Shown: positions 17,318 through 26,649, counted from the stretch's first letter. The stretch is DNA of 64,000 bases from Natribaculum breve (GCF_023008585.1 NZ_CP095390.1:2170001-2234000); one strand, 5' to 3'. Notes: a model not told the origin generated them from the sequence alone. Program-made: numbers and translations.

Positions 17318-17554
17318 CTAGACCGACTCCTCGTCCGGATCGTACGGCTCGAGCGCGTCGACGTCGTCGGCGGTCGGGTGCTCCGGGAGCGACTCGATGC
17401 ACGGAAAGCACAGCAGATAGCTCGTCCCGTCCTCGAACTCGAGGGTCATCCCCGTGGTCTCGCTCCCGGCGTTCCGGCCGAACGTCCAGATGTTGGCGAT
17501 GCCGCCGGCGACCGAGATCGTTCGGCCACAGCCGTCGCAGGACTGCTTTGCCAT
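17318..17554 (-). CDS. Small CxxC zinc-finger protein, haloarchaeal
   Basis: A 78-residue soluble protein. Cysteine pairs SCDGCGRT near the N-terminus and LLCFPCIE in the middle probably bind one zinc. The tail is acidic (ADDVDALEPYDPDEES). It belongs to an uncharacterised haloarchaeal family. I took the ATG at 17554 (MAKQSCDGCG) as the start because the upstream in-frame extension is arginine-rich shadow sequence. Its stop codon begins 2 bases past the end of the tRNA-like gene on the opposite strand. Function unknown. Confidence 0.75.
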   Translation of the reverse strand: MAKQSCDGCGRTISVAGGIANIWTFGRNAGSETTGMTLEFEDGTSYLLCFPCIESLPEHPTADDVDALEPYDPDEESV

Positions 17555-17633
17555 GTGCGAGTGTCGGTCTCGAGCGGTGAAAGGCGTTCCCCGTCGCGTG
17601 GACGTTAAGGAGGTGTCAATCGTACGACGAGCC

Positions 17634-18533
17634 ATGGACGTCCACTGCGAGGGCTGTGCGGGGTGTTGTATCGACTGGCGGCCGCTCCTCGCAGCCGAGG
17701 GACGCGAGGCGATCGACCACGAGCGCCGTGGGCCGCGAGAACCGCTCGACGAGACGCACAACCTCGTTCCGCTGGCTCGCGACGAAGTTCGGGCGTTCCT
17801 CGAGACGGGTCTCGCCGACGCCCTGACGCCGCGGCTGTGGAACGCGGCCGACGACGAGGACGGCCTCGAGATCGACGGCCGACGGGTCGCGGCGATCGCC
17901 GGTCGCCCGGCCTTTTTCGTCGGCCTTCGCAAGCCCCCGAAGCCGGTCGCGCCGTTCGATCGAGAGACGGAGTCGTGGCTCCCGACCTGCGTCTTCCTCG
18001 ATCCGACGACGCTGCAGTGTCGGATCCACGACGACGACCGCTACCCTGCGGAGTGTGCAGACTACCCAGCCCACAACCTCGCACTCGGCCAGGAGACCGA
18101 GTGCGAGCGCGTCGAGGATGCCTTCGGCGGCGACCGCCTTCGCGACGACGACCCCGGAGAGACCGACGGGCTCTTGCTCGGCAAGCAGGCGATCGGGAGC
18201 AAGGTGTTCACCCACCCCCGGCCCGCGGACCTCGAGGGCGTCGTCGACCGGATCGCCCGCGACGCGTCGACCGCAACGGACCGCGCGGAGTTCGTCGCCG
18301 TCGCCGCCGCCTCGAGTCCGGGGACGCTCGCGATCTCCGACGACCACTACGAGCGGGCGAAAGAACGGGCGCTCGCAGCCGACTCGTGGGCCGGGAAGGC
18401 GATCCGCGAGTGGGAGCGACGCCGCGACGACGGCGAATCGCCAGATTCCGACCTGGCGACGCGAATCGAAGACGACCGCGGCGCACCGACGACACCCGGA
18501 TGGGACGCCGTAGCGGATCGGTCGTCACGATAG
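17634..18533 (+). CDS. YkgJ-family cysteine cluster protein
   Basis: A 299-residue protein with the YkgJ (CxxCxxCC) motif at the very N-terminus, CEGCAGCCIDW, and the matching downstream cysteines in PTCVFLD, QCRIHDD and ECADYPAH. Such proteins bind zinc or an Fe-S cluster; their role is unsettled. The ATG at 17634 is chosen because the motif begins there. A good Shine-Dalgarno sequence, AAGGAGGTG, lies at about 17608-17616, somewhat far from it. The C-terminal half is helical and acidic. It is divergent from the small zinc-finger gene. Confidence 0.82.
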   Translation: MDVHCEGCAGCCIDWRPLLAAEGREAIDHERRGPREPLDETHNLVPLARDEVRAFLETGLADALTPRLWNAADDEDGLEIDGRRVAAIAGRPAFFVGLRKPPKPVAPFDRETESWLPTCVFLDPTTLQCRIHDDDRYPAECADYPAHNLALGQETECERVEDAFGGDRLRDDDPGETDGLLLGKQAIGSKVFTHPRPADLEGVVDRIARDASTATDRAEFVAVAAASSPGTLAISDDHYERAKERALAADSWAGKAIREWERRRDDGESPDSDLATRIEDDRGAPTTPGWDAVADRSSR

Positions 18534-18588
18534 CGGCGTCGTCGGCGGACGAGCCCCTGTTTAAGACCACGCGCGTCCTAGCCGTGGT

Positions 18589-19545
18589 ATGCGAACGCTC
18601 GTCACAGGTGCGACCGGCTTCGTCGGGAGCCAACTCGTCCCCGAACTCTGTGCTACTGGCCACGACGTGTCGGTCCTCGTCCGCGACGCCGAACGCTACG
18701 AGCCGTCGGCCGGCGTGACCGTCTTCGAGGGTGACCTGCTCGAGCCGGGGAGCTTCGAGGACGCCCTCGAGGGGATCGACGTCGCCTACTACCTCGTCCA
18801 CTCGATGGGGAGCGGTGCGGGGTTCGAAGAGCGAGACCGCCGGGCGGCACACAACTTCGAGCGCGCTGCTAGTGCGGCCGGGGTCGACCGGATCGTCTAC
18901 CTCAGCGGGCTCGGCGACGACAGCGACCGGCTCTCGGAACACCTCCGATCGCGCCGCGAGGTCGAGGCGATCCTCGCGGACGGAACCGCAGAGCTCACCG
19001 TCCTCCGGGCTGCGATCGTCGTCGGCGACGGGAGCGCGAGCTTCCAGATGATCCGCCAGCTCGTCAAGCGACTGCCGGTGATGGTGACGCCGCGGTGGGT
19101 GCAGACGCCGTGTCAGCCGATCGCCGTCGACGACGTGATCGCCTACCTCGTCGGCATCCTCGACGTCCCGGAGACTGCGGGCGAGACCTACGAGATCGGC
19201 GGTCCCAACGTGCTCACCTACCGGGAGATGCTGGTCACGACCGCTCGCGTCTTCGAGGGGCGTGCGCCGACGATCGTTCCGGTTCCCGTGCTGTCTCCCC
19301 GACTGTCCGCCTACTGGGTCGACCTCGTCACCGACGTCCCCGCGTCGGTCGCACACCCGCTGATCGAGGGACTCGAGAACCCGGTCGTCGTCACGGACCC
19401 GCGGATCGAGCGGCTCGTTCCCGTGGAGCTGACGCCGTTCGAGACGGCGGTTCGTCGCGTCCGCGAGGAACGATCGACGGCGGCCGCCGAGGGCGGCGTC
19501 GACGAACTCGAGCGACCGCCAGCGGACTCGAGTTCGAGTCGCTGA
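18589..19545 (+). CDS. NAD(P)-binding SDR/NmrA-type protein, NDUFA9 family
   Basis: A 318-residue atypical short-chain dehydrogenase. The nucleotide-binding motif is at the N-terminus (VTGATGFVGSQLVPEL, residues about 5-20). YLSGLGDDS and the EIGGPNVLTYREML region are typical of the complex-I NDUFA9-like subfamily that is widespread in haloarchaea. The catalytic YxxxK is not present in its usual place, so it may act as a sensor or lipid/quinone-linked protein rather than a dehydrogenase. It shares one base with the next gene (stop TGA and start ATG overlap), so the two are likely translated together. Confidence 0.82.
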   Translation: MRTLVTGATGFVGSQLVPELCATGHDVSVLVRDAERYEPSAGVTVFEGDLLEPGSFEDALEGIDVAYYLVHSMGSGAGFEERDRRAAHNFERAASAAGVDRIVYLSGLGDDSDRLSEHLRSRREVEAILADGTAELTVLRAAIVVGDGSASFQMIRQLVKRLPVMVTPRWVQTPCQPIAVDDVIAYLVGILDVPETAGETYEIGGPNVLTYREMLVTTARVFEGRAPTIVPVPVLSPRLSAYWVDLVTDVPASVAHPLIEGLENPVVVTDPRIERLVPVELTPFETAVRRVREERSTAAAEGGVDELERPPADSSSSR

Positions 19546-20246
19546 TGGACGTCGAGTACGGCGAGACGTGGGTCTACGAGAGCATGGTCGGTGCGATCCC
19601 CGGCGTCGACGTCTCGGAACGGGCCGCACTCGCGATCCAGTTCGCCGCGTTCGAGGGGGTTATCCTGGGGCTCGCGGCGATCTACGACCTCTGGACGGCG
19701 GCGATCGCGGGGACGGCCGCCGTCGTCGTCGCCGTCACCGGCAGCTGGCTCATGCTCCGGTTCAGCCGGACCGTACGCACGCTTCCGATGCCGGCGACGT
19801 ACCGGCGACTCCTGTTCGGGTCGGGACTCGAGGTCGTCCTCGGCGTGCTGGCGTACGTCGCGTTCGTCACGTACCTGTTCGTATACGATCCGCGGACCAC
19901 CGGCGAGTCGCTCGTGGTCGCCCTGTTCGGCCCCGAGCCGCCGATCGCCGTCGTCTACGTGACGTTGCTCGTCTGCTGGGATCTCGTCTATCGCATCGGT
20001 GCGAGCTGGTGGGCGAGCGTGACCGGCGTCTGGCGGGCGGTCTCGTACAGTTTCGACGCCGAGACGACGCGTCGCTACCGGCGCGTCGACGCACTGAACG
20101 TCGTCTTCGCCACCACGCAGCTGCTGCTGGTGCCGTTCGTCACAGACCAGCCGGTGTTACTGGTGGCGCTCGTCGGTCACGTCGTGGCGGTGACTGCGGC
20201 GACGGTGCTCTCCGTACGCACGCAGGGACGAGAAATCGGCACCTAG
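19545..20246 (+). CDS. Polytopic membrane protein, function unknown
   Basis: A 233-residue protein with about six predicted membrane helices (for example AALAIQFAAFEGVILGLAAI, TAAVVVAVTGSWLMLRF and a C-terminal LLVALVGHVVAVTAATVL). No catalytic or transport motif is recognised. The start at 19545 overlaps the stop of the preceding NDUFA9-type gene by one base, indicating translational coupling. Its stop overlaps the 3' end of the convergent DUF5786 gene by 4 bases. A role linked to the upstream oxidoreductase is possible but not shown. Confidence 0.75.
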   Translation: MDVEYGETWVYESMVGAIPGVDVSERAALAIQFAAFEGVILGLAAIYDLWTAAIAGTAAVVVAVTGSWLMLRFSRTVRTLPMPATYRRLLFGSGLEVVLGVLAYVAFVTYLFVYDPRTTGESLVVALFGPEPPIAVVYVTLLVCWDLVYRIGASWWASVTGVWRAVSYSFDAETTRRYRRVDALNVVFATTQLLLVPFVTDQPVLLVALVGHVVAVTAATVLSVRTQGREIGT

Positions 20247-20416
20247 TTCGACTTGATCTCCTCGAACTTGTTCAGGAGCGCCTCTGCAGAGTCGCCGGAG
20301 TCGTACTCGACTTTCCCGTGATAGATCGTCCGCTCGTCGTCGAAGTCGGTGTCGACTTTCGAGGCCTGTTTCTCACGGCGCTCGTGTTCGTCTTCGTCAT
20401 AGGCACCCATTGACAT
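20243..20416 (-). CDS. DUF5786-family small acidic protein
   Basis: A 57-residue haloarchaeal protein. The sequence MSMGAYDEDEHERRE... VDTDFDDER...YHGKVEYDSGDSAEALL matches the DUF5786 family, which is conserved almost throughout halophilic archaea. It is very acidic, soluble and without cysteines. I chose the ATG at 20416. On the minus strand a CATTGATAAGCGC box (about 20445-20457) lies roughly 30 bases upstream. Function unknown. Confidence 0.8.
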   Translation of the reverse strand: MSMGAYDEDEHERREKQASKVDTDFDDERTIYHGKVEYDSGDSAEALLNKFEEIKSN

Positions 20417-20522
20417 GGTAGATACACCCATAGATTGGGAGCTAGCGCTTATCAATGTAACGGTTGTTCATGATGCGTGCACGGACGGAAGACGTATCAC
20501 GCCGCCGTGCCTACGAACGACC

Positions 20523-21530
20523 GTGGCACGGCCGCTTCGCTTTCGATACTCGCCCCAGTCGTGGAGCGAGCAACGGGTTCGACGAGAGATTCTCCAGCCG
20601 CTCCGGAGCAACATCGGCGCACGCGCAGTCTCCCCCCAGTTCGACGTCAACGGCGGGTGGGAGACACACCGTTTCGAGATGCAAAACGGCGACGTCGCGC
20701 TGTTCGCCCGCCGGGACGACGAGGCCTACTGGATGGGCAACACCGAGACGCCGAGTTCGCTCTGGAAGACCGACAAGTACGGCTGGCGTGAGATCCCCTA
20801 CCACGTCTCGCGGTGGGCCCAGCGCGAACTGCTCGCCGACCTCCACGACGGCGACCCGTGGCTCGCCGACTATCCGCACCTCTCGTGGTACTTTCTCCCC
20901 GTGTTCATGTCGAAAGACGGCCGAGAGTCGACCCGGGCGTTCTTCCGCGAGCACGCCGCCGGCTTCCCCGACGCCGGCCGCCGGGAGGCGACTCGCTTCT
21001 TCGAGGAGTTCCTCTCGACCGGCGCACTCGACGAGTACCGACACGTCATGTCGGGGAAACTCGGCACCAGCGACCACGTCGACCGCGTACGCATGAGCGC
21101 CGCGATGGGCGAGTTCGTCGCGGCGAAGGTCCTCGTCGGCGCGGGCTACGACGTTGTCCCCGAGATCGAGGTGACGACCGGACACTCGCTGGACTTCCGG
21201 GCGACCGACGACGAGACGAACGTCTTGGTCGAGGTCACGCGCCCCCAGCCGCCGGCGAACCGCGCCGCCGCCGGCCCCGTGGCCGCCGTCCGGGACACCG
21301 CCGAGACAAAGACGAACGGCCAGCTCGCCGAACACGGCGGCGGCGCGACCCTGTTCGTCGACTGCTCGAGTTTCCGCGACGACGCCTGGGCCGCCGTCCG
21401 CGACGAACGACCCGACGTCCGCCACCGACCGGCCGTCGTCTACCGCGCCCGGCCGAACGGGCGAGTCGAGGGCTACAGCAAGGGATCGGTACCGCTCGAG
21501 ATGGCCGACGCGATCGAGTTCGTCGACTGA
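20523..21530 (+). CDS. DUF5784-family protein
   Basis: A 335-residue haloarchaeal protein. The start is a GTG at 20523 giving (M)ARPLRFRYSPQSWSEQRV, the characteristic DUF5784 N-terminus; an earlier in-frame ATG at 20415 would add unconserved residues that overlap the promoter of the neighbouring gene. The C-terminal half (about 195-330) looks like a PD-(D/E)xK nuclease fold: GHSLDFRATDDETNVLVEVTR has the Asp and the Glu-Val, followed by KTNGQL. Nuclease activity is inference from that pattern. It is divergent from the DUF5786 gene. Confidence 0.78.
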   Translation: MARPLRFRYSPQSWSEQRVRREILQPLRSNIGARAVSPQFDVNGGWETHRFEMQNGDVALFARRDDEAYWMGNTETPSSLWKTDKYGWREIPYHVSRWAQRELLADLHDGDPWLADYPHLSWYFLPVFMSKDGRESTRAFFREHAAGFPDAGRREATRFFEEFLSTGALDEYRHVMSGKLGTSDHVDRVRMSAAMGEFVAAKVLVGAGYDVVPEIEVTTGHSLDFRATDDETNVLVEVTRPQPPANRAAAGPVAAVRDTAETKTNGQLAEHGGGATLFVDCSSFRDDAWAAVRDERPDVRHRPAVVYRARPNGRVEGYSKGSVPLEMADAIEFVD

Positions 21531-21638
21531 TACTGCCGGACAGGCGGAGCAGGCACTCGAGGCGTCGAGACGGACGAAACCACACCGAGCAGCAGCTATC
21601 GGGACGGTCGGGTCGGCCGACGAAAAGAGACGAGACGC

Positions 21639-21926
21639 CTAGAACGACATCGCGTCGGGAGCGTACGGGCTCCCGAGCGGCGTCGGGTCGCGGTCGCTGT
21701 AGCCGACGCGGCCGACGGCCTTGTCGCTCACCGCGGAGTAGACCGCAAATCGGGCGTCTTCCGGCGACTCGAACGTCTCGGATTCGAGACGGCCGAGTAC
21801 CTCTTCGACCGTTTCGGTCCCGTTCGGGAGTTCGAGACGGTGCTCGCCGCACGTCTCGATCAGTTCCTCGGTCGTCGCGGGGTACTCGTGGTCGTCGATG
21901 ACCTCGCCGGTGCCATTGAGCAGCAT
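21639..21926 (-). CDS. Small haloarchaeal protein (DUF5789/DUF2795-like)
   Basis: A 95-residue soluble acidic protein beginning MLLNGTGEVIDDHEYPATTE and containing ELPNGTETVEEVLGRL and the C-terminal VGYSDRDPTPLGSPYAPD. It resembles short haloarchaeal proteins grouped as DUF5789/DUF2795; the family number is uncertain. The start at 21926, rather than in-frame codons at 21962 or 22049, is supported by a TATA box at 21951-21960, which predicts a leaderless transcript beginning almost at this ATG. Function unknown. Confidence 0.7.
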   Translation of the reverse strand: MLLNGTGEVIDDHEYPATTEELIETCGEHRLELPNGTETVEEVLGRLESETFESPEDARFAVYSAVSDKAVGRVGYSDRDPTPLGSPYAPDAMSF

Positions 21927-21950
21927 TACACCCGAACACTCGTGAACGAT

Positions 21951-21960
21951 AATTATAAAC
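21951..21960 (-). promoter_or_regulatory. TATA box deciding the start at 21926
   Basis: On the minus strand this reads GTTTATAATT, a strong archaeal TATA element in otherwise GC-rich DNA. Its centre is about 29 bases from the ATG at 21926, so any start further upstream would lie before the transcription start. Confidence 0.65.
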
Positions 21961-22081
21961 ATTGTCCATAGACGTTCTTTAGGACTGGGAGTGTCCTTGC
22001 TTCCCTTAATCGTCCTAGAATGGGCCGTGACAGCACGCTCGAGTGACAACGGCTATACGGCGTCCGACGCTCGAGACGAAC

Positions 22082-22852
22082 ATGCCCTACGCCGATCTCC
22101 ACGTCCACACGACCCGGTCGGACGGCACGCTCGAGTTCGAGGACGTCCCCGACGCGGCGCGGCGCGCCGACGTCTCGGTCGTCGCGCTCACGGATCACGA
22201 TCGGCTGCAACCACTCTCGGACCCAGTCGTCGAACGCGACGGCGTGACGATCGTCCACGGGATCGAACTCCGCGTCGAACTCCCCGAAGGCGACCGGGTG
22301 GACCTACTCGGGTACGGCGTCACCCCCACGGCGGAGCTCGAGCAGACGGTCGAGGACGTCCAGCGAAATCGGAAAGAACGCGGTCGCGCGATCGTCGACT
22401 GCGTGGAGGATCGACTGGGGATCGACCTCGAGGTCGACGTGGAGTCGGGGTTCGGCCGGCCACACGTCGCGCGAGCGATCGCCGACCACCCGAAGTCAGG
22501 GTACGACTACCAGGACGCGTTCGACCGGCTCATCGGGTTCGGCGAGCCCTGTTACGTACCACGGGAGGTCCCGTCGTTCGAGCGGGGACGACGCGTCCTC
22601 TCGGAGGCCTGTACGGTCGTCTCACTCGCCCACCCGCTTCGGTACCGCGATCCGGTGTGCGCACTCGAGTTGACGAGCGACCTCGACGCGGTCGAACGTC
22701 ACTACGCCTACGACCGGGACGTCGACTGCGAACCGGTCGAGCGGGCGATCGAGCGCAACGGACTGCTCGTCACCGGCGGCAGCGACGCCCACGACGACCG
22801 GCTCGGCCTCGCCGGCCTCTCGGAGGCGGCGTACCGACGGCTCGAGTTATAG
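22082..22852 (+). CDS. PHP-domain metal-dependent phosphoesterase
   Basis: A 256-residue enzyme of the polymerase-and-histidinol-phosphatase superfamily, TrpH/YciV type. The metal ligands are visible in DLHVHTTRSDGTL (residues about 5-17), ALTDHDRL, HGIELRVEL, SLAHPLRY and GGSDAHDDRLG. Relatives hydrolyse 3',5'-nucleoside bisphosphates or short RNA; the substrate here is not known. A TATA-like GGCTATACGG is about 29 bases before the ATG. It stands alone and is divergent from the small gene before it. Confidence 0.87.
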   Translation: MPYADLHVHTTRSDGTLEFEDVPDAARRADVSVVALTDHDRLQPLSDPVVERDGVTIVHGIELRVELPEGDRVDLLGYGVTPTAELEQTVEDVQRNRKERGRAIVDCVEDRLGIDLEVDVESGFGRPHVARAIADHPKSGYDYQDAFDRLIGFGEPCYVPREVPSFERGRRVLSEACTVVSLAHPLRYRDPVCALELTSDLDAVERHYAYDRDVDCEPVERAIERNGLLVTGGSDAHDDRLGLAGLSEAAYRRLEL

Positions 22853-23032
22853 TACCCGTCGAAACGATTTACACCCGATCACAGCCAAGCGACCTCGGTA
22901 ACGAGATCGAGGCTGGCCGCCGACGTCGGTGACCGGGTACGCGGCGACTGTCACCGGGCACTGTACCCACGTCTGACGGTAGCGCCGTCCGATAGCGGAG
23001 GGTTCAAACCGGTTCACCCACTATGGAATGGT

Positions 23033-23197
23033 ATGAACTGCCACTACTGCGACCGCGAGGCCGCCTTCGCTGCTGAATCCGAGGGTATCAGAGTCGGTCT
23101 CTGTGAGGAACACTTCCGCGAGCGGTTGCAGGAACTCGCCGAGGCCGACGGGCTCGAGGCGCTCAAAGAGCAGGTCGACGTCGACCGCGCCGAGTGA
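23033..23197 (+). CDS. 54-residue zinc-finger-like protein (DUF6757-like)
   Basis: A short but well-formed gene: it starts MNCHYCDREAAFAAES, continues GIRVGLCEEHF and ends VDVDRAE. The CxxC pair plus the later Cys-His (CEEHF) suggest a single zinc site of the treble-clef or A20-like kind. It resembles a small haloarchaeal family that I recall as DUF6757; the number is not certain. It is followed 5 bases later by a strong hairpin (23202-23272), which probably terminates it. Confidence 0.72.
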   Translation: MNCHYCDREAAFAAESEGIRVGLCEEHFRERLQELAEADGLEALKEQVDVDRAE

Positions 23198-23201
23198 CGA
23201 T

Positions 23202-23272
23202 GCCTGCTGTACCTATTCTCGGCGCAACCGCCGGCCAGCTTGGGGTTGCGCCGGGAACGACGGACAGCAGGC
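23202..23272. terminator. Two-part hairpin after the 54-residue gene
   Basis: Outer arms GCCTGCTGT (23202-23210) and ACAGCAGGC (23264-23272) are perfect complements. Inside them CGGCGCAACC (23220-23229) and GGTTGCGCCG (23244-23253) pair perfectly over 10 bases. The whole makes a 71-base stem with one internal loop of 9 and 10 bases. It begins 5 bases after a stop codon, so a terminator or mRNA 3' stabiliser is the simplest reading. A small mobile repeat is the alternative. Confidence 0.6.
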
Positions 23273-23470
23273 GTTACGAAGAGAGTGGATCGCCTGCAGG
23301 GTACGTTCTCCGTCCTCGCTGACGGGACGTCAGCACGGTAGTTCGACGGCGTGGTGACTCGAGTGGGTCGTGGCCGTATCCCGGTCGTCGGCCGACTTCT
23401 CGGACGGCAGGTACTCGAGATCGACAGAGACGCGTCTCCGGGACCCGCCACCGTGATGGCAAAAATGCCG

Positions 23471-23836
<366 letters not shown>

Positions 23837-23906
23837 ATCCGCCAGCGACGCTGCCGTCGCCTCGAACGAGACGGGCGCTTTTGGATCCCCGGCCCGTTCG
23901 GTCCAT

Positions 23907-24287
23907 ATGGAACGCGAGCGTCCGCCACGGCTGATCTACGACGACGACTGCGGCTTCTGTACGTGGAGCGCGGAGTACGCCGTCGCTCGCGGCGAGTTCG
24001 AACTCGTCGGCTTCTCCGAACTCACGCCCGACCAGCGCGCCCGCCTGCCGACGGACTACGAGGAGTGTGCACACCTGCTGACCGACGACGCCGTCTACTC
24101 CTGTGGCGAGGCGATCGAGGAGACGCTCTCGCGACTCGAGTCGCCCTCGCGGTACGCCGTCGCGGTCTTCCGTCGGCTGCCCGGCCACGAGAGCGTGCGC
24201 GAACCGCTGTACCGACAGGTCGCCGACCATCGGGCGCTGTTCGGACGGCTCTTTCACCGGGAGCCGCCGGCGTGTCGCGAGTCGTGA
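23907..24287 (+). CDS. DCC1-like thiol-disulfide oxidoreductase family protein
   Basis: A 126-residue protein of the DUF393/DCC family. The defining motif YDDDCGFCTW is at residues about 11-20, with the CxxC pair expected for a thioredoxin-like fold. Downstream are the conserved GFSELT and a histidine/arginine-rich end. Members are thought to be thiol-disulfide oxidoreductases, but substrates are unknown. It is divergent from the ferredoxin and convergent with the MFS gene, 2 bases apart. Confidence 0.85.
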   Translation: MERERPPRLIYDDDCGFCTWSAEYAVARGEFELVGFSELTPDQRARLPTDYEECAHLLTDDAVYSCGEAIEETLSRLESPSRYAVAVFRRLPGHESVREPLYRQVADHRALFGRLFHREPPACRES

Positions 24288-24289
24288 GA

Positions 24290-25462
24290 TCAGTAGCCGA
24301 GCGAGAACGCCCGGTTCACGACGAGGGCGACGAACGCGAGCGCGAGCAGCGTCGCGAGGACACCGAAGGAGACGCCCCAGCCGAAGACGTCCGCCACGAA
24401 CCCCGTCGCGACGGAGCCGACAGAGCCGACGACGCCGTAGACGGTTCGGACGAGTCCGAAGCCGGCTCCGCGTTCGGCCTCGGAGAGTTCGTCCATGAAC
24501 CGGGGCAACAGCGCCGCACCCCAGCCCAGCCCTGTGCCGACCAGCAAGACGGCAGCGACGACCGCGAGGACGCCAGGAACGGCGATCAACAGGACGAACC
24601 CGGACGCAGCGAGGATCATACAGCCCGCGGTCGCGACGTCGCGTCCGTACCGGTCTGACACCGCGCCGACGCCGACCTGCGTGATCGCCTGGACGACGAA
24701 GTACGCCGAGAAGACGACGCCGGCGGTCGTCTCCGCCTGGCCGCGGTGGTCCACGAGAAACGTCGGGAGAAACGAGGCGGTCGCCTGCCAGACGAACGCC
24801 CCGGCGACGGCCAGACAGACGGTAAAGGAGATCTTCGGCCGCGAGAGCAGTTCGAGGACCGACTCGAGTTCGAACCGCTCGCGCATCGGCTGGTCGGGGC
24901 GGCGCGGCTCGGTCGGGCGGACGCGCCAGGCGAACAGGACGAAGATGGGAACGGCGGTGGCGACGCCGATCGCGATCGCCGGCCGCCAGCCGTACCGGAC
25001 GCCGATCCACGCCGCGACGACCGGCGCGACGAGTCCGGCGGCGGGCCCACCGCTGTTGTGGACGCCGATCGCGGTGCCGATGTCGTCGTAGATGCGCGTC
25101 AGTAACGTGGTCGCGACGCTGTAGTGGAGCCCGGCGAAGGCCCCGAGAACGACGGTACTGAGCACGAAGACGGGAAAGACGGGAGAGAGCGCGAGCAGCA
25201 GGCTCGCGAGCGCGGTCCCGCCGACGGAGACGAGGATGACGGACCGTTCGCCGTACCGGTCGGCGAACACGCCGCTGGGAAACTGCGAGAGGAAGTAAAA
25301 CATCCACAACCCCGTAAGCGAGATTCCGATCACCGTGTTCGAGATGCCGAACTCGTCGGTGATCGCCGGCACGACCGGACTGATCGCCAGTCTGGCGACC
25401 ATCGTCGCGAAGAAGGCCAGCGTACTCAGCGTGAGAACGGTCTCTCTGTATCTCCAGCGCAT
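24290..25462 (-). CDS. MFS transporter
   Basis: A 390-residue integral-membrane transporter with 12 predicted helices. It starts MRWRYRETVLTLSTLAFFAT. The loop between helices 2 and 3 has the MFS signature (SGVFADRYGERSVIL), and its counterpart in the second half is VGAVSDRYGRDVATAG. No substrate-specific motif is recognised; the short loops fit the drug/anion-type families. It is convergent with the DCC gene and upstream of it lies the phosphotransferase gene on the same strand. Confidence 0.88.
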   Translation of the reverse strand: MRWRYRETVLTLSTLAFFATMVARLAISPVVPAITDEFGISNTVIGISLTGLWMFYFLSQFPSGVFADRYGERSVILVSVGGTALASLLLALSPVFPVFVLSTVVLGAFAGLHYSVATTLLTRIYDDIGTAIGVHNSGGPAAGLVAPVVAAWIGVRYGWRPAIAIGVATAVPIFVLFAWRVRPTEPRRPDQPMRERFELESVLELLSRPKISFTVCLAVAGAFVWQATASFLPTFLVDHRGQAETTAGVVFSAYFVVQAITQVGVGAVSDRYGRDVATAGCMILAASGFVLLIAVPGVLAVVAAVLLVGTGLGWGAALLPRFMDELSEAERGAGFGLVRTVYGVVGSVGSVATGFVADVFGWGVSFGVLATLLALAFVALVVNRAFSLGY

Positions 25463-25569
25463 GGGTCACCCGCCGGTCGTCGCGTCGCGGCAGTTCACCT
25501 ATCCGTCATGCGGGCGAGGCCATGAGGGTGTTGATATCGGCAGCCGACGCCTCGAGCGAGACCGGCCGT

Positions 25570-26496
25570 CTACTCGAACGTCGATCGGAGCGACGCGAGG
25601 GTCTCTCGAGCGTGCGCGGCGAAGGCGGCCGCCCGTCGGTCGGCCGCCGATCGTGACTCCCAGTTTCGCTGGAGGTAAAGCGATCGGAGGTAGGTGACGT
25701 CGAGTACGCTCCAGTAGACGTCGACCCGCCGATCGAACCCATCGGGGAGCGACCGGACGGCTTCGTACCCGTCTCGAAACGCTGCCGACGCGTCGGTTGT
25801 CGAGCGGCTCGAGCCCTCGAACGTCGGTATCGCGGCTGCCACGTAGTCGTATTCGCCAGAACCGACGAGCGCGTGCTCGAAGTCGATGACACACGAGACG
25901 TCGCCGCCGTCGACCCCGACTGAGTCGGACAGGTAGTTGCCGTGGAGCAAGACTGGATCGCCCGCTCCGTCGAGTACGTCCGGGTGGTCCCGCAGGAACG
26001 CGATCACCTCAGCCGCGACGTCGGCGTGCCCGTACGGTTCGAGGAAATCTCGGCAGTCTGCGAGCAGCGCACACAGCGTCTTCGCCCAGGTGGGACGCGA
26101 GTCGAGGACGAGTCCGTCGTCGTCCGACTCGAACAGCCCCGTAGAGGCGAACGACGTCTCGGCGTGGAGGGTCGCGAGCGTTTCGCCCATCGCTCGAGCG
26201 CGGACGGCGTCGAGCGTCGGATCGACCGGCGCGCCGTCGTGCCACTCGGCGAGAAAGAAGTCGTCGCCGACCGCGAGGACGCGCGGGACGGGAACCGACG
26301 TTTCTCGGGCGACGTACTCGAGGATGCGCCCCTCGGTCGCCGGGTCGCCAGCCGGGTGGGACTCGAGTTTGCAGACCGCCCGCCGCCCGTCGACGATCAC
26401 CTCGTAGACGGCGTGGGGCGGGACGTCGTGGAGTCGGCGAACGATTCGGTAGTCGTCCGCGAACGATGCGAGTGCGAGGGAGACGTCTCGGATCAT
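25570..26496 (-). CDS. Aminoglycoside-phosphotransferase-like kinase family
   Basis: A 308-residue protein kinase-like phosphotransferase (APH/choline-kinase fold). Visible elements are the ATP-lysine strand AVCKLESHP, the catalytic loop VLLHGNYLSDSVGVDGG, where the usual HGDxxxxN becomes HGNYLSDS, and the metal-binding VIDFEHALVGSGEYDY. Because the catalytic Asp of HGD is Asn here, activity is uncertain. Substrates of the many haloarchaeal members are unknown. No resistance role should be assumed. Confidence 0.82.
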   Translation of the reverse strand: MIRDVSLALASFADDYRIVRRLHDVPPHAVYEVIVDGRRAVCKLESHPAGDPATEGRILEYVARETSVPVPRVLAVGDDFFLAEWHDGAPVDPTLDAVRARAMGETLATLHAETSFASTGLFESDDDGLVLDSRPTWAKTLCALLADCRDFLEPYGHADVAAEVIAFLRDHPDVLDGAGDPVLLHGNYLSDSVGVDGGDVSCVIDFEHALVGSGEYDYVAAAIPTFEGSSRSTTDASAAFRDGYEAVRSLPDGFDRRVDVYWSVLDVTYLRSLYLQRNWESRSAADRRAAAFAAHARETLASLRSTFE

Positions 26497-26649
26497 GGGT
26501 TGCTCACCGCGTGACGTGCGGCGACTGGCCGGAGAGTGCCGCGGCTCCGGCCGGAGAGAACTGGGTGCAGACGTCACGGTGATCCCTCGTAAATGTTCGC
26601 GTTTCGGAAACGGGACAGACACTTGTCGCCTCGACTCGACGGCTCTCGT

